From Akkermansia sp. RCC_12PD (GTDB lineage: Bacteria > Verrucomicrobiota > Verrucomicrobiia > Verrucomicrobiales > Akkermansiaceae): a DNA stretch of 64,000 nt. Under the pieces are notes generated by a model. It ran no database searches. It had not been told where the DNA came from and worked only from the letters and a program-made list of their open reading frames with translations. The stretch spans positions 2,170,001 to 2,234,000 of the forward strand of contig NZ_CP143889.1 in NCBI RefSeq assembly GCF_036417355.1. Direction: 5' to 3'. A program made the position numbers and the translations under genes. Positions 47,365 to 56,221 of this stretch are shown piece after piece; within the stretch, counting starts at the first letter, position 1, and every line of letters starts with the position of its first letter.

Positions 47365-47487
47365 AAAGCATTCCATTCATAACAAAAACATCAGGGGCTG
47401 GCAAGGTTTCCTTCCTGCTTATGAAGCTTTTTGACGGCATCGGTCCGTAAGACTTGCAACAGGACGACAGTTTGATAGGGTAGGAAC

Positions 47488-48774
47488 ATGATATTCAGGA
47501 TATTGGCGTATGCGTTCCTTTTGGCGCCCTTGTCATGGGGAGAGGTTCCGGTGTCTCCGGCTCCCCCCGTTTCCGCCCCTCCGGAGCTGCGCCTGCTGCA
47601 GGCGTGTGTGGAAAAAGGCGGCGGCAGCGTCATGGTTTCTCCTTTTTCCCTGTATGAAGTTCTTCGTTATGCGCTTCCTGGGGCGGCGGGAGAGACGGAA
47701 AGGCAGATAGCGGCCGTATTGCCCGGAGACGGGGCAATCAGGAAGGACTGGACTTTTCTGTCGGAGGATTTTTCGCGGTTGCTGCGCTGTTATTCCGCCA
47801 ACCGCATTTTTGCAGACCGGACCGTAGAACTAAAAGACGCCTATAAAAAGGCCGTTGGGGCGGACGGTGCAGTTCTGGCTCCCTTCCATGAAAATACGGC
47901 GGCAGCCGTGCGGCAGGTGAACGCCTGGGCGGCAAGGAACACGGAAAACCGCATCAGGCATCTTCTGAATCCGCGGCAGATGAGTGACCGGACAGTGCTT
48001 GTGCTGGTGAACGCCATGTATTTGAGGGCGTTTTGGGACAGTAAATTTGAAGGAAAGGATACCAGGCCGCGGACTTTTTTCCGGGAAGACGGCACATCCT
48101 GCAAGGTGCCCATGATGAAACAGCAGGTTTTCATGGAAGGAGGATCTTGGCCGCGGCAGGGAGGAATGTATTATGAAAAGGACGGCGTGCGGGGGGCCTC
48201 CCTGTTTTTCGCCGGCGGAAAGGGTGCGCCCGTTTTCATGGCCGTCCTCCCTCCGGATGGACGCAGGCTGAAGCAATTCATAGCCGGGCTGGCGGCAGAG
48301 GAATGGAACGGCATCCTGTCCTCCTTGTCCGCCCGCCATGCCGTGGAAAAAATGCGGGAACCCGGCGCGCCTCCCCTGGAACAATATGCCAGATATCATC
48401 TGCGGCTGCCCCGTTTCTCCCAGTCTTCCCATACGCTCTCCATGAAGGAAGCTCTGGAGGCTTTGGGAATGAAAGACGCGTTTAACGAGCGCGCCGATTT
48501 TTCACGGATGGGGAGCTGCGCGGGACAGCCGTTGAAAATCCATGACGTGTATCAGAAGTGCGCGATCAGGGTGCGGGAGGAGGGGTTGGAGGCATCCGTT
48601 TCCTCCTCCGGGGCAATGGATCCTTTTGCCGGCCCTCCTCCCCGCGGCAAGGGGCCGGAGATAGAATTCAACCGTCCCTTCCTGTGGCTCGTTTACAGTC
48701 CGGAGGACAGGGCCGTGCTGTTCATAGGGACATATGAAGGACCGGAATACGAGAGGAAGGAAGGAAAGTCATGA
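47488..48774 (+). CDS. secreted serpin-family protease inhibitor
   Basis: A 428-residue protein with a signal peptide (to about residue 18, ending SWGE). The serpin fold is shown by VMVSPFSLYEVLRYALPGAAGETERQI, LVLVNAMYLRAFWDSKF, VFMAVLPP and the C-terminal PFLWLVYSPEDRAVLFIG. The reactive-loop hinge reads REEGLEASVSSSGAMDPFAG. Counting 17 residues from the hinge Glu puts P1 at the Phe of DPF, with Ala at P1', which would fit chymotrypsin- or cathepsin G-like targets; this count is by eye. P14 is Leu rather than the usual Thr, so inhibitory action is likely but not certain. Bacterial serpins occur in some gut species and may blunt host or rival proteases. Confidence 0.85.
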   Translation: MIFRILAYAFLLAPLSWGEVPVSPAPPVSAPPELRLLQACVEKGGGSVMVSPFSLYEVLRYALPGAAGETERQIAAVLPGDGAIRKDWTFLSEDFSRLLRCYSANRIFADRTVELKDAYKKAVGADGAVLAPFHENTAAAVRQVNAWAARNTENRIRHLLNPRQMSDRTVLVLVNAMYLRAFWDSKFEGKDTRPRTFFREDGTSCKVPMMKQQVFMEGGSWPRQGGMYYEKDGVRGASLFFAGGKGAPVFMAVLPPDGRRLKQFIAGLAAEEWNGILSSLSARHAVEKMREPGAPPLEQYARYHLRLPRFSQSSHTLSMKEALEALGMKDAFNERADFSRMGSCAGQPLKIHDVYQKCAIRVREEGLEASVSSSGAMDPFAGPPPRGKGPEIEFNRPFLWLVYSPEDRAVLFIGTYEGPEYERKEGKS

Positions 48775-48838
48775 AGTTTGCGTGCTCCCAAAAATCTTGA
48801 TTTTCGCAGGGGCCCGTATAGGGTGGAGCGGAGCCGTT

Positions 48839-49234
48839 ATGACGATCCCCACCTTTGAAGAGGCCGTGAGCCGCATTGTGCAGAAAGACCCGCGTTTTGC
48901 GGAAAGGGCGTATTTCTTTCTGAAGGAAGCCCTGGACTTCACCATGCAGCGTATAGAAGAGCAGGAAAACGGCGCGCAGCGCCACGTCAGCGGGCAGGAA
49001 CTGCTGGAGGGATTCCGGGACTATGCCCTGAGCCAGTTCGGCCCCATGGCTTCTACCGTGCTTAAGGAATGGGGAATACGGAACGGCGGTCATGTAGGGG
49101 AAATGGTCTTTTTATTGATTGAAGAGGATGTCTTCTCCAAACAGCCGGAAGATTCCCTGGACGACTTCAAGGGATTCATGAGTTTCCGCAAGGCGTTTGA
49201 AGAGCCTTACGAATTTCAGGAACAGACTAACTGA
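48839..49234 (+). CDS. Minf_1886 family protein
   Basis: A 131-residue cytoplasmic protein. The ATG at 48839 begins the conserved FEEAVSRIVQKDPRFAERAYFFLKEALDFT typical of this family, which is shared by Verrucomicrobia and Planctomycetes; further motifs are HVSGQELLEGFRDYA and WGIRNGGHVGEMVFLLIE. The function is unknown. It is placed two bases before the agmatine deiminase start, so co-transcription is likely. Confidence 0.8.
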   Translation: MTIPTFEEAVSRIVQKDPRFAERAYFFLKEALDFTMQRIEEQENGAQRHVSGQELLEGFRDYALSQFGPMASTVLKEWGIRNGGHVGEMVFLLIEEDVFSKQPEDSLDDFKGFMSFRKAFEEPYEFQEQTN

Positions 49235-49235
49235 C

Positions 49236-50303
49236 ATGTCGAACTCCGTGACAATGGAACCGGATGTACGCTGGCCTGCCGAATGGGAACCGCAGGATGC
49301 CGTCTGGCTGTCCTGGCCGCACCGCGGGGATTTGTGGCAGGGCGGCCTGGACGAATTGCAGCGGATGTACGGCCTTGTGGCCGCCACCATCGCTCCGCAT
49401 GCGCAGGTGTGCGTGAATGCGGCGGAGGCTCTGCATCCGGCCATCAGGCAGATTTTGCAGGAAGCCGGAGTGGAAGAGGAACATTTCCGCCTTTTCAACC
49501 ACCCCGCCAATGACGTTTGGTGCCGCGACCACGGCCCCATCTTTGTACAGGATGTGCGCGACGGTTCCCTGATGCTGGCTGACTGGCAGTTCAATGCATG
49601 GGGCGGCAAATTCGCTCCCTGGGATCTGGACAACGGCATTCCTTCCATGGTCGGCTCTTCCTTGGAGCTTCCCGTGCGCAGCTCCCGGATGATATTGGAA
49701 GGAGGAGCCATTGAAGGCAATGGAGACGGTCTGCTGATCACGACGGAAGCCGTCCTGTTGAATCCCAACCGCAATCCGGACTGGAGCCGCGCGGAGATTG
49801 AGGCGGAACTGCGGCGCATGCTGGGTGTGCACACGGTATTCTGGCTGGGCTCCGGCATTGAAGGGGACGATACAGACGGCCATATTGACGACATGGTGCG
49901 TTTCGTCGCACGGGATGCGGCGGTATCCATCGTGGAGCCGGACTCGTCCTCCCCCCATTACCGCGCTCTGGCGGAAAATAACGAACGTTTGCAGGACCTG
50001 AGATGTTTGGACGGCAGCCGGGTGGAAATCGTTCCCCTCCCCATGCCGGAACCGCTCAGGATGGAGGATTGGCGGCTGGAACAGCTTCCTGCCAGTTATG
50101 CCAATTTCCTCATCGTCAATGATGCCGTAGTGGTGCCCGTATTCAACCAGCCCCGGAATGACGACCGTGCGTTGGGCATTCTGCGGGAATGTTTCAGCGG
50201 AAAACAGGTAGTGGGCCTGGATGCCCGCAAGCTGGTCCTGGAAGGGGGCGCCATCCACTGCATCACGCAGCAGCAGCCCAAACCGCGGAAGGAGGCTCCA
50301 TGA
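49236..50303 (+). CDS. aguA: agmatine deiminase
   Basis: A 355-residue enzyme of the peptidyl-arginine-deiminase-like fold that converts agmatine to N-carbamoylputrescine and ammonia, a step to putrescine. The conserved WPAEWEPQDAVWLSWPH start, the NDVWCRDHGPIFV loop, the catalytic His/Asp in DGHIDDMVRFV and the C-terminal nucleophile Cys in GGAIHCITQQQP are all present. The ATG at 49236 is used. It overlaps the FAD dehydrogenase gene by four bases. N-carbamoylputrescine amidase (aguB), the usual partner, is not in the window. Confidence 0.92.
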   Translation: MSNSVTMEPDVRWPAEWEPQDAVWLSWPHRGDLWQGGLDELQRMYGLVAATIAPHAQVCVNAAEALHPAIRQILQEAGVEEEHFRLFNHPANDVWCRDHGPIFVQDVRDGSLMLADWQFNAWGGKFAPWDLDNGIPSMVGSSLELPVRSSRMILEGGAIEGNGDGLLITTEAVLLNPNRNPDWSRAEIEAELRRMLGVHTVFWLGSGIEGDDTDGHIDDMVRFVARDAAVSIVEPDSSSPHYRALAENNERLQDLRCLDGSRVEIVPLPMPEPLRMEDWRLEQLPASYANFLIVNDAVVVPVFNQPRNDDRALGILRECFSGKQVVGLDARKLVLEGGAIHCITQQQPKPRKEAP

Positions 50304-51892
50304 GTGGAGACGGCGTCGTCATGGTGGATGTGATCCTGCCAATGGAAAAGGCGGGGGATGAAAAGGCGCGCCGCGCCGCCGCGGCTGCCAGGCTGGGCAT
50401 TTCTCCTTCGCGCATCCGGGAACTTCGCCTGGTGAAGGAATCCATTGATTCCCGGCAGAAGAAAATCCTGTTCCAGTTGCGGCTGCTGGCAGGCGTGGAT
50501 GAGCCGTTGCCGCCGGAACACTTGCCTTCCCGGGATTACCCCCCTGTCAGGGGCGCCGCTCCAGTGGCGTTGATCGTGGGATTTGGCCCTGCCGGAATGT
50601 TTGCCGCCCTGCGCTGTCTGGAACTGGGCGTCAAGCCCGTGGTGCTGGAACGGGGAAAAGACGTCTCCTCCCGTCGGTTTGATTTGGCGCCCATCATGAG
50701 GCAGGGCCGGGTGATTGAGGACTCCAACTACTGTTTCGGGGAGGGGGGAGCAGGCACGTTTTCTGACGGCAAGCTGTTTACCCGCGCCACCAAGCGCGGC
50801 CCCGTGCGGGATGTCTATGAGACATTTGTGGCTCATGGCGCTCCGCGGCAAATCCTGACGGACGCCCATCCCCACATAGGCTCCAACCTGCTGCCTAATG
50901 TTGTCAAGGCCATCCGGAAATCCATTCTCCAGGCGGGCGGGGAGATCCACTTCAACGCCAGGGTGGAGCATTTGCTCCGTTCCGCAGACGGCCGCCGCGT
51001 GCGTGGAGTTGCTTGTGCGGACGGCCGGGAATTTGAAGCAAACGCCGTTCTGCTGGCTACCGGGCACAGTGCCCGCGATGTGTACCGCATGCTTTTGGCG
51101 GACGGACTTGTCCTGGAGCAGAAACCATTTGCCGTCGGCGTGCGCATTGAGCATCCGCAGGCGTTTGTGGATGCCAGGCAGTACCATTTGAATCCGGGTC
51201 AAAAGCGGCCGGAGCAGCTCCCGGCGGCGCGCTATTCCGTTACCGCTACCATTCAGGACCGGGGCGTCCACTCCTTCTGTATGTGTCCCGGCGGATTCAT
51301 CGTTCCGGCTGCCACGGAAAATGATGAAGTGGTGGTCAATGGCATGTCCCTGGCCCGGCGAGACTCTCCCTTTGCCAATTCCGGCTTTGTCGTCAGCGTG
51401 CATCCGGAAGATACGGAATTTTTCCACAGGGAGCACGGCGTGCTGGCGGGCGTAGCCTACCAGAAAGCTCTGGAGACGGCTTCTTGCCATGCGGGCGGCG
51501 GCATGCAGAAGGCTCCCGCCCAGAAAGTGCCTGACTTTCTGAAAGGGCGCATGTCTTCTTCCCTTCTTCCAACCAGCTACCATCCGGGCATTGTGCCTCA
51601 TCCCCTTCATGAACTGCTCCCGGCGGAAATCGTCTGGCGCATGAGGGAAGGGCTGCGGATGTTTGATCATAAATGGCGCGGATTTGCGGGAGAATCCGCG
51701 CAGCTGATAGGCTGTGAAACCCGTACCAGTTCTCCCGTGCGCATTCCCCGTGATGAACGTACGCTGGAACATCCCGGACTGGAAAGGCTGTATCCGTGCG
51801 GGGAGGGCGCCGGTTATGCTGGAGGCATTGTCTCCGCCGCTCTGGACGGTCGCCGTTGCGCGGAAGCCCTGGCGCAGCAGGTGCAGGGTTGA
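50300..51892 (+). CDS. FAD-dependent dehydrogenase (COG2509-like)
   Basis: A 530-residue flavoprotein. It starts with a short helical domain (residues 1-80), followed by the FAD-binding Rossmann motif ALIVGFGPAGMFAALRCLELG, GKDVSSRRFDLAPIM, and FGEGGAGTFSDGKL, all characteristic of this uncharacterised NAD(P)/FAD dehydrogenase family. The C terminus carries the second FAD motif (YPCGEGAGYAGGIVSAALDGRRCAEAL). The ATG at 50300 overlaps the aguA stop (ATGA) with a GGAGG site before it, so translation is coupled. The natural substrate is unknown; a role in polyamine metabolism is only suggested by the coupling. Confidence 0.85.
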   Translation: MSGDGVVMVDVILPMEKAGDEKARRAAAAARLGISPSRIRELRLVKESIDSRQKKILFQLRLLAGVDEPLPPEHLPSRDYPPVRGAAPVALIVGFGPAGMFAALRCLELGVKPVVLERGKDVSSRRFDLAPIMRQGRVIEDSNYCFGEGGAGTFSDGKLFTRATKRGPVRDVYETFVAHGAPRQILTDAHPHIGSNLLPNVVKAIRKSILQAGGEIHFNARVEHLLRSADGRRVRGVACADGREFEANAVLLATGHSARDVYRMLLADGLVLEQKPFAVGVRIEHPQAFVDARQYHLNPGQKRPEQLPAARYSVTATIQDRGVHSFCMCPGGFIVPAATENDEVVVNGMSLARRDSPFANSGFVVSVHPEDTEFFHREHGVLAGVAYQKALETASCHAGGGMQKAPAQKVPDFLKGRMSSSLLPTSYHPGIVPHPLHELLPAEIVWRMREGLRMFDHKWRGFAGESAQLIGCETRTSSPVRIPRDERTLEHPGLERLYPCGEGAGYAGGIVSAALDGRRCAEALAQQVQG

Positions 51893-52200
51893 ATTGTTTC
51901 TGCGGAAAGTACGTCCGGATGATGTGGAAAAAACACGTATTTCTTTTATAATACTTATGTAATGAGCATCTTATGCGGCGTATTCCTTACCTGCTTTCCC
52001 GCCATGGCTGGCAGACGGTATTCGGCCCCTCAGGAAATGCGGGATATCATGGGAAAGTCTCTTTGAAGGCAGCTTGCTGGAAGATGGTTCTTTTTAAAAA
52101 AATCCCGGAGAGGGAGGTGTAGAAGCGTAAAATAAAAAAGAAAAAGGTAAGGTGGCAGGTTTCCGAACGATTGGATCGTTACGGTGTCCAAGTATGAATC
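51893..52200. other. intergenic region, possible promoter
   Basis: About 310 bases without a gene. A TATAAT hexamer at 51947-51952 could be a -10 box for a rightward transcript, but the spacing to any -35-like sequence is poor. Nothing else was recognised. Confidence 0.35.
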
Positions 52201-52770
52201 ATGAAGACATTCCGAACTCCCCTCTTATTGTGCTGTGTGCTGGCGTTATTGCCCTGCATGTCTCAGGATGTGGCGGCTCTGGCTATGCCTAATGTGGATC
52301 TGGAAACGCAGGAAGGAAGAAAAATGGAGGATGAACGGGCGGCCATACGCAAATTCTTCGTGCTCTTTTATCTGTCTGCCATTATTCCCGTGATGGAAAA
52401 TCAGGGACGCATCAGGAAGGAGGAGGACATCTACCCTCTCATGCTGAAGGTATTTCCGGAGAAGGAATTGAAAGCGTGCCCCGAAAAACTTCAGAAGCTG
52501 ATGAATGACAAAATACAGGGTGTAAAGGACATGCTGGCGGGCAAGAAGCAGATGAAGCCGGAACCCTTTGATCCGGAGGAGCCTGAAATAGTCGCTTTTC
52601 TGGCGGTATACGGCATGGAAGACCTGGACCAGCAGATCATGAACTGGATGGGGAGGCAGATAGGCTCCGAAAGTGACGGAAAGCTGGAATCCGTCATCCA
52701 GGCATTCCGGCACTTGAAAGACGGGGTGGAATCCGGAAAAATAGTGATGCCGGAAAAAGTGGAGGAATAA
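52201..52770 (+). CDS. secreted hypothetical protein
   Basis: A 189-residue protein with a signal peptide (MKTFRTPLLLCCVLALLPCMS, then QDVAALA). The mature part is helical and charged, containing RRAAIRKFFVLF-like and VMENQGRIRKEEDIYPL segments, with no motif I can name. It is the last chromosomal-type gene before the Rhs-associated region. Confidence 0.6.
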   Translation: MKTFRTPLLLCCVLALLPCMSQDVAALAMPNVDLETQEGRKMEDERAAIRKFFVLFYLSAIIPVMENQGRIRKEEDIYPLMLKVFPEKELKACPEKLQKLMNDKIQGVKDMLAGKKQMKPEPFDPEEPEIVAFLAVYGMEDLDQQIMNWMGRQIGSESDGKLESVIQAFRHLKDGVESGKIVMPEKVEE

Positions 52771-53131
52771 AAATGTGCCGCAAACCGGAAAACGGCATCA
52801 GAACCGGGGTGCTTTCCTGTTAAAACGCGGTGCCGTGGCGGATGCCCAATAATGCAAACCGGAAGGTGGGGAAGGAATCCTGTTGTTCGCAGGCAAGGAG
52901 GCATGTATTGTAGTTTTATAAAAATGTTCCGGTGGCGGTTTTTCCCCTCGATTTTCCGGGTCCATGTTTCTCCACCTTTTTTATCCTTTTTCGGGTGTAC
53001 TGTCACGCCTTGAGTTTTCTTCTTTTCAGGAAAATCCGTTGGTTCATGGAATAGGGCGGCAGGCTCGCTCCCTCTCCACCCCCATCCTGCCGGGGATGAT
53101 CACCACGTGAAGAAGATACGCGCTCAGTAGC
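52771..53131. other. intergenic region with the glycosyltransferase 3'-flank repeat
   Basis: About 360 bases between convergent genes. The right part (about 52975-53131) is related to 56625-56784, beyond the other glycosyltransferase copy. The left part has no recognisable feature. Confidence 0.5.
52975..53131 (-). repeat. 3' flank repeat of glycosyltransferase, copy at 53.0 kb
   Basis: About 160 bases just after the stop of the glycosyltransferase at 53132 resemble the stretch after the other copy: ctgtcacgc, gagttttct and ggttcatggaatagggt-like segments occur in the same order. Similarity is lower than in the gene. The repeat extends the duplicated unit beyond the coding region. Confidence 0.7.
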
Positions 53132-54163
53132 TTAAAGTTCTTCGATCACGTCAAACACCTGCCGCCAGCTTTCCAGGGAAGCCTCCAGCCCGCCCAACGC
53201 CAGCCCGCGCTCCCGCGCCGCGGCGGCCATGTCCTCCTGGTAGTGGGGCTCCCACGCCATCTTCGTCGCGAAGGCGATGAAGTCGCCGGGGCTTTCGCAC
53301 AGCCACCCGGTGCGCCCGTGTTCGATCATCTGCTCCCAGCCGCCCCGCTTGTCCACGATCAGCACGCTGCCGCTGGCCATCGCCTCAAAGCCCACGCGCG
53401 GCCAGTTCTCCGTCGTGTCCGTCGGTTGCAGCACGATGTGGCAGCGGCGGTAGAACTCCTGCTGGGTGAGCGATTTCTGGTCGTGGAAGGTCTCCACCCA
53501 GTCGGGAGGCTTGCCGGTTTTACCCTCGCTGCGCGCGTCGAAGCCGAGGAAGGTTCCGCGTTTGGGTACGGGGGAGGCGAAGTGTTCGTAGATAAGCCAC
53601 GTGTCCTTGCTGAACTTGTCTTCGTCCTGCCGGGAGATGTGCCCGGCCCCGAACCAGTCGGCAGGCCTGTCGGCGACGTAGGGAAAGGCGGAGGAGTCGA
53701 AGTACGGGCGGAAGGTCATGAAACGGATGGACGGATCGCCGTTCAACGCTCTGAGGCGGGGCATTACGCTTTGCCGGACCTGGTCGTTCTGGTAGAGAAA
53801 GAGGGCGATGTCCCCCCGGCTCATGGCTTCCTTCTCCTTGCCGAAGAGCCAGGTCATGCAGTTCACAAAGACGGTCCGGCGCGTCCTCTTGCGAATCTCG
53901 GGCAGCGCGGCGAGGAAGTCTTCATTGCAGAAGCTGATGACGGGCGCGTCTTCCGGAATGGCAGCCCAGTCGTAGGCGTCGTGGATAACGTGGCGGCGCT
54001 CCGTCATCTCGCCATAGAGAACGGCCTTGCGGACGTTCTTTTGGGTGGGAATGAAGTGGAGCGTTACCCCCAGTGCCTCCCAAACCCTGACCTGATGATA
54101 CAGCTCCGCCCCCGCCCCGCCATAGAGGGAAGGAAAACCGACGATGTAGAGGGCTACTGACAT
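53132..54163 (-). CDS. glycosyltransferase (GT4-like), distal copy
   Basis: A 343-residue GT-B-type glycosyltransferase. The N-terminal loop IVGFPSLYGGAGAELYHQV (beta-strand, then Gly-rich turn) and the C-terminal donor site ENWPRVGFEAMASGSVLIVDKRGG-type region, with the conserved E(x)7E spacing, are typical. It is about 92% identical to the copy at 56785, with about 29 changes by hand count. It is G+C-rich, unlike the AT-rich cassettes it borders. It may glycosylate a surface molecule or the Rhs product; the sugar is unknown. Confidence 0.75.
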   Translation of the reverse strand: MSVALYIVGFPSLYGGAGAELYHQVRVWEALGVTLHFIPTQKNVRKAVLYGEMTERRHVIHDAYDWAAIPEDAPVISFCNEDFLAALPEIRKRTRRTVFVNCMTWLFGKEKEAMSRGDIALFLYQNDQVRQSVMPRLRALNGDPSIRFMTFRPYFDSSAFPYVADRPADWFGAGHISRQDEDKFSKDTWLIYEHFASPVPKRGTFLGFDARSEGKTGKPPDWVETFHDQKSLTQQEFYRRCHIVLQPTDTTENWPRVGFEAMASGSVLIVDKRGGWEQMIEHGRTGWLCESPGDFIAFATKMAWEPHYQEDMAAAARERGLALGGLEASLESWRQVFDVIEEL

Positions 54164-54342
54164 TAAAGGAAAAGTCTCTGCTTATATTCCTACACATCTT
54201 GCATGTCCTGTACCGCAGAAGCCCCTGCACCTATTTATTCAGCATGGTCGAGACTTCTATGAAAATTGCGTACTCTTTAAACAAACATTTAGAAAAAAGA
54301 AGCTTTGATTTGTCTAATGACAGGTAGGCCAGAAGAAATGAG

Positions 54343-54720
54343 TCAATTGTTTTTGGGCTGTCTGAATTGGGCAATTAACTGACGTTTAAAATCTAAAATA
54401 ACTAAATCATTCTCGTTTATATCGATTGCCCAACACGCCAAAGAAGAAGCGTGTACCATTCCTACGAGTACCCATTCATGTGATTGATATTGGTAGATGT
54501 ATATATCTTCTTTGATGACACCCGACGCTCTGTCATGGGCGAACGCAAGATATCGTCTATCCTTGCTGTATATCATTCTTATAGTACCGAATTTCCCTGC
54601 AAAAGATTGCTTTATTGCTTCTTCGTTGGGAGCACTCTCAACGAGGTTGATTTTATCTTCTTTTGCCATGGAGAAAAAAGTAAATGTTAATGTCAAATAT
54701 ATTAAAAATCCGGTGCGCAT
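54343..54720 (-). CDS. small secreted protein, immunity-like
   Basis: A 125-residue protein with a signal peptide (MRTGFLIYLTLTFTFFSMA) and a soluble mature part with beta-rich character. It is AT-rich and has no family I recognise. Its place behind the Rhs gene, in a run with a membrane protein and a tip-like fragment, makes an immunity or lone immunity role plausible; this rests on context only. Confidence 0.5.
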   Translation of the reverse strand: MRTGFLIYLTLTFTFFSMAKEDKINLVESAPNEEAIKQSFAGKFGTIRMIYSKDRRYLAFAHDRASGVIKEDIYIYQYQSHEWVLVGMVHASSLACWAIDINENDLVILDFKRQLIAQFRQPKNN

Positions 54721-54808
54721 AATACTCCGCAGTCTTGTTGATAAAGATTGAGTAATCCCAATTTATGTCTAATGTTTCGTCCTTTGAGCATTTTTCGCTT
54801 TCTTCTAC

Positions 54809-55438
54809 TCAATTATCTTCTCTTTTACTTTGTACATTAAAGTAAATATTTCTCGTTCGGCAACGTTCTATACCTTTGAGAGTTAAATGTGTAATAAGCG
54901 TATAATTGATAGCAAGATATATTATAAAAATCTCTGATGATGCATGAAGGACATTATTGAGGTTTTTACTTCCAGAAAGGTAAATAAATGCCATCAAACA
55001 CATACCCGTCTGAAAAAGAAAAAATAATATAGAAAGAGCCCGTCTGCAAAAGAAACATATTCTCGCACTCATTTTATAAGTGATTAATTTTTTCAAGGAA
55101 CAAATTTTACCAAGACAATTTCCAGTTGAACATTGTGAATTAACGATCAATGGTGGTGATTTTTTAATTTTTGACAGCATTTTTTCATACTGATAAAATA
55201 GCTCTCTGGATGCAAAATACCAAGTCGGAAAAATAGAAGCTAAAAGCAGGACTACAACAACTAAAACCTGATCATCTTTAGGTGTTGAATAAAGAAAATC
55301 AAATAATTCAGTATTTTCTATAATGTAAAAATATGACGCGGCATATACGTTTACCAGAATAATAGGTATAGCTAAGCAGCATCCTAAGAAGATAAATACC
55401 ATAAACGTTTCAAAAAACGGAAGCAACCATTTTTTCAT
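54809..55438 (-). CDS. multi-pass membrane protein, candidate immunity protein
   Basis: A 209-residue protein with four hydrophobic segments (about 9-34, 56-74, 130-150 and 170-185), separated by a Cys-containing cytoplasmic-looking loop (SQCSTGNCLGKICS). AT-rich codon use differs from the glycosyltransferases. It starts 36 bases after a start-less tip-like frame (55475). Membrane-spanning immunity proteins commonly protect against membrane-active toxins, so pairing with that fragment is plausible. Confidence 0.5.
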   Translation of the reverse strand: MKKWLLPFFETFMVFIFLGCCLAIPIILVNVYAASYFYIIENTELFDFLYSTPKDDQVLVVVVLLLASIFPTWYFASRELFYQYEKMLSKIKKSPPLIVNSQCSTGNCLGKICSLKKLITYKMSARICFFCRRALSILFFLFQTGMCLMAFIYLSGSKNLNNVLHASSEIFIIYLAINYTLITHLTLKGIERCRTRNIYFNVQSKREDN

Positions 55439-55474
55439 TTCATTGCCCTTAGATTGATGATTTAATTGGATTTC

Positions 55475-55690
55475 TTATTCGAAACATTCATATTTTCTGT
55501 TTAGTCTTTCCATGGCATCATCTCCTTGATCTCCTAGTTCAATTAGAAATGTACCTCCCTCTGAAGAAATACTAGTAGCCGCCTTATTTGCGGCGGTAGT
55601 CAATTCCTCGGTAAGTGGAGAACTGAGCTGCGAGTTGGCTATTTTTCCACAAATACCGCCGAAGAAACAACCGCATTTTGTAGATATATA
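55475..55690 (-). pseudogene. start-less tip-like fragment
   Basis: A frame of about 72 codons bounded by stop codons at both ends (TAA at 55691-55693 and at 55475-55477), without any ATG at its beginning. It reads as credible protein, rich in Cys at its start (CGCFFGGICGK) and ending MERLNRKYECFE. Displaced Rhs toxin tips lack start codons because they were once fused to an Rhs core. It lies directly upstream of the membrane protein gene. Alternative frames here give only short, unlikely peptides. Confidence 0.45.
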
Positions 55691-55708
55691 TTATTACGCC
55701 CTTTTTCT

Positions 55709-56215
55709 TTAAAGCTTACTTGGTACTTTGAAAATATATGGTTTTTTATCTGATTTACCTTCTTCAGAATTACTTTTTAAGATAATGTGGTCTTTCTTCC
55801 AATCATAGACCTCCCAAGAAACGCGGTCGTTATTACTTTCCGGGGTTTGATATATCTTTTTCAGATAAGGCTCCTTATCCAATAGTTGATAAATTGTAAG
55901 TATATTTTCTTTAGAAGCGAAATTATTACAGATAACAAAATGTGTATTATCTAAAGAAGACAAATAAATTGTAAAGCTTCTAATGTTGTTTTCAAGGACA
56001 AGTTGAAATGAGTCATCAGTTTTAGAAAATATTACGTACCCTTCATATAATTTTTCATTTGTATAACTGTCTAATGATTCTATCTTTTTAAGATAGAACA
56101 AAGAATCTGATAGTCCAATCTTTTTATTACTCGTCAATAATTCATGTGTAAATGTAGAACAATATGAATTATGAGATAATAAAACAAAAAAAACGATAAT
56201 AGAAATGAACTTCAT
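55709..56215 (-). CDS. secreted protein, candidate periplasmic immunity protein
   Basis: A 168-residue protein with a signal peptide (MKFISIIVFFVLLSHNSYC, then STFTHE), so it should be exported. It begins six bases after the stop of the ORF at 56222, indicating a two-gene unit. AT-rich. An exported immunity protein makes sense if the partner acts outside the cytoplasm. No family recognised; assignment rests on position and signal peptide. Confidence 0.5.
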   Translation of the reverse strand: MKFISIIVFFVLLSHNSYCSTFTHELLTSNKKIGLSDSLFYLKKIESLDSYTNEKLYEGYVIFSKTDDSFQLVLENNIRSFTIYLSSLDNTHFVICNNFASKENILTIYQLLDKEPYLKKIYQTPESNNDRVSWEVYDWKKDHIILKSNSEEGKSDKKPYIFKVPSKL

Positions 56216-56221
56216 AAATCT

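Noticed and set aside
53243-54160. Plus-strand frames of about 305 codons opposite both glycosyltransferase copies
   Set aside because: They appear in both copies only because the opposite strand is conserved as a coding gene; the translations have no domain features.
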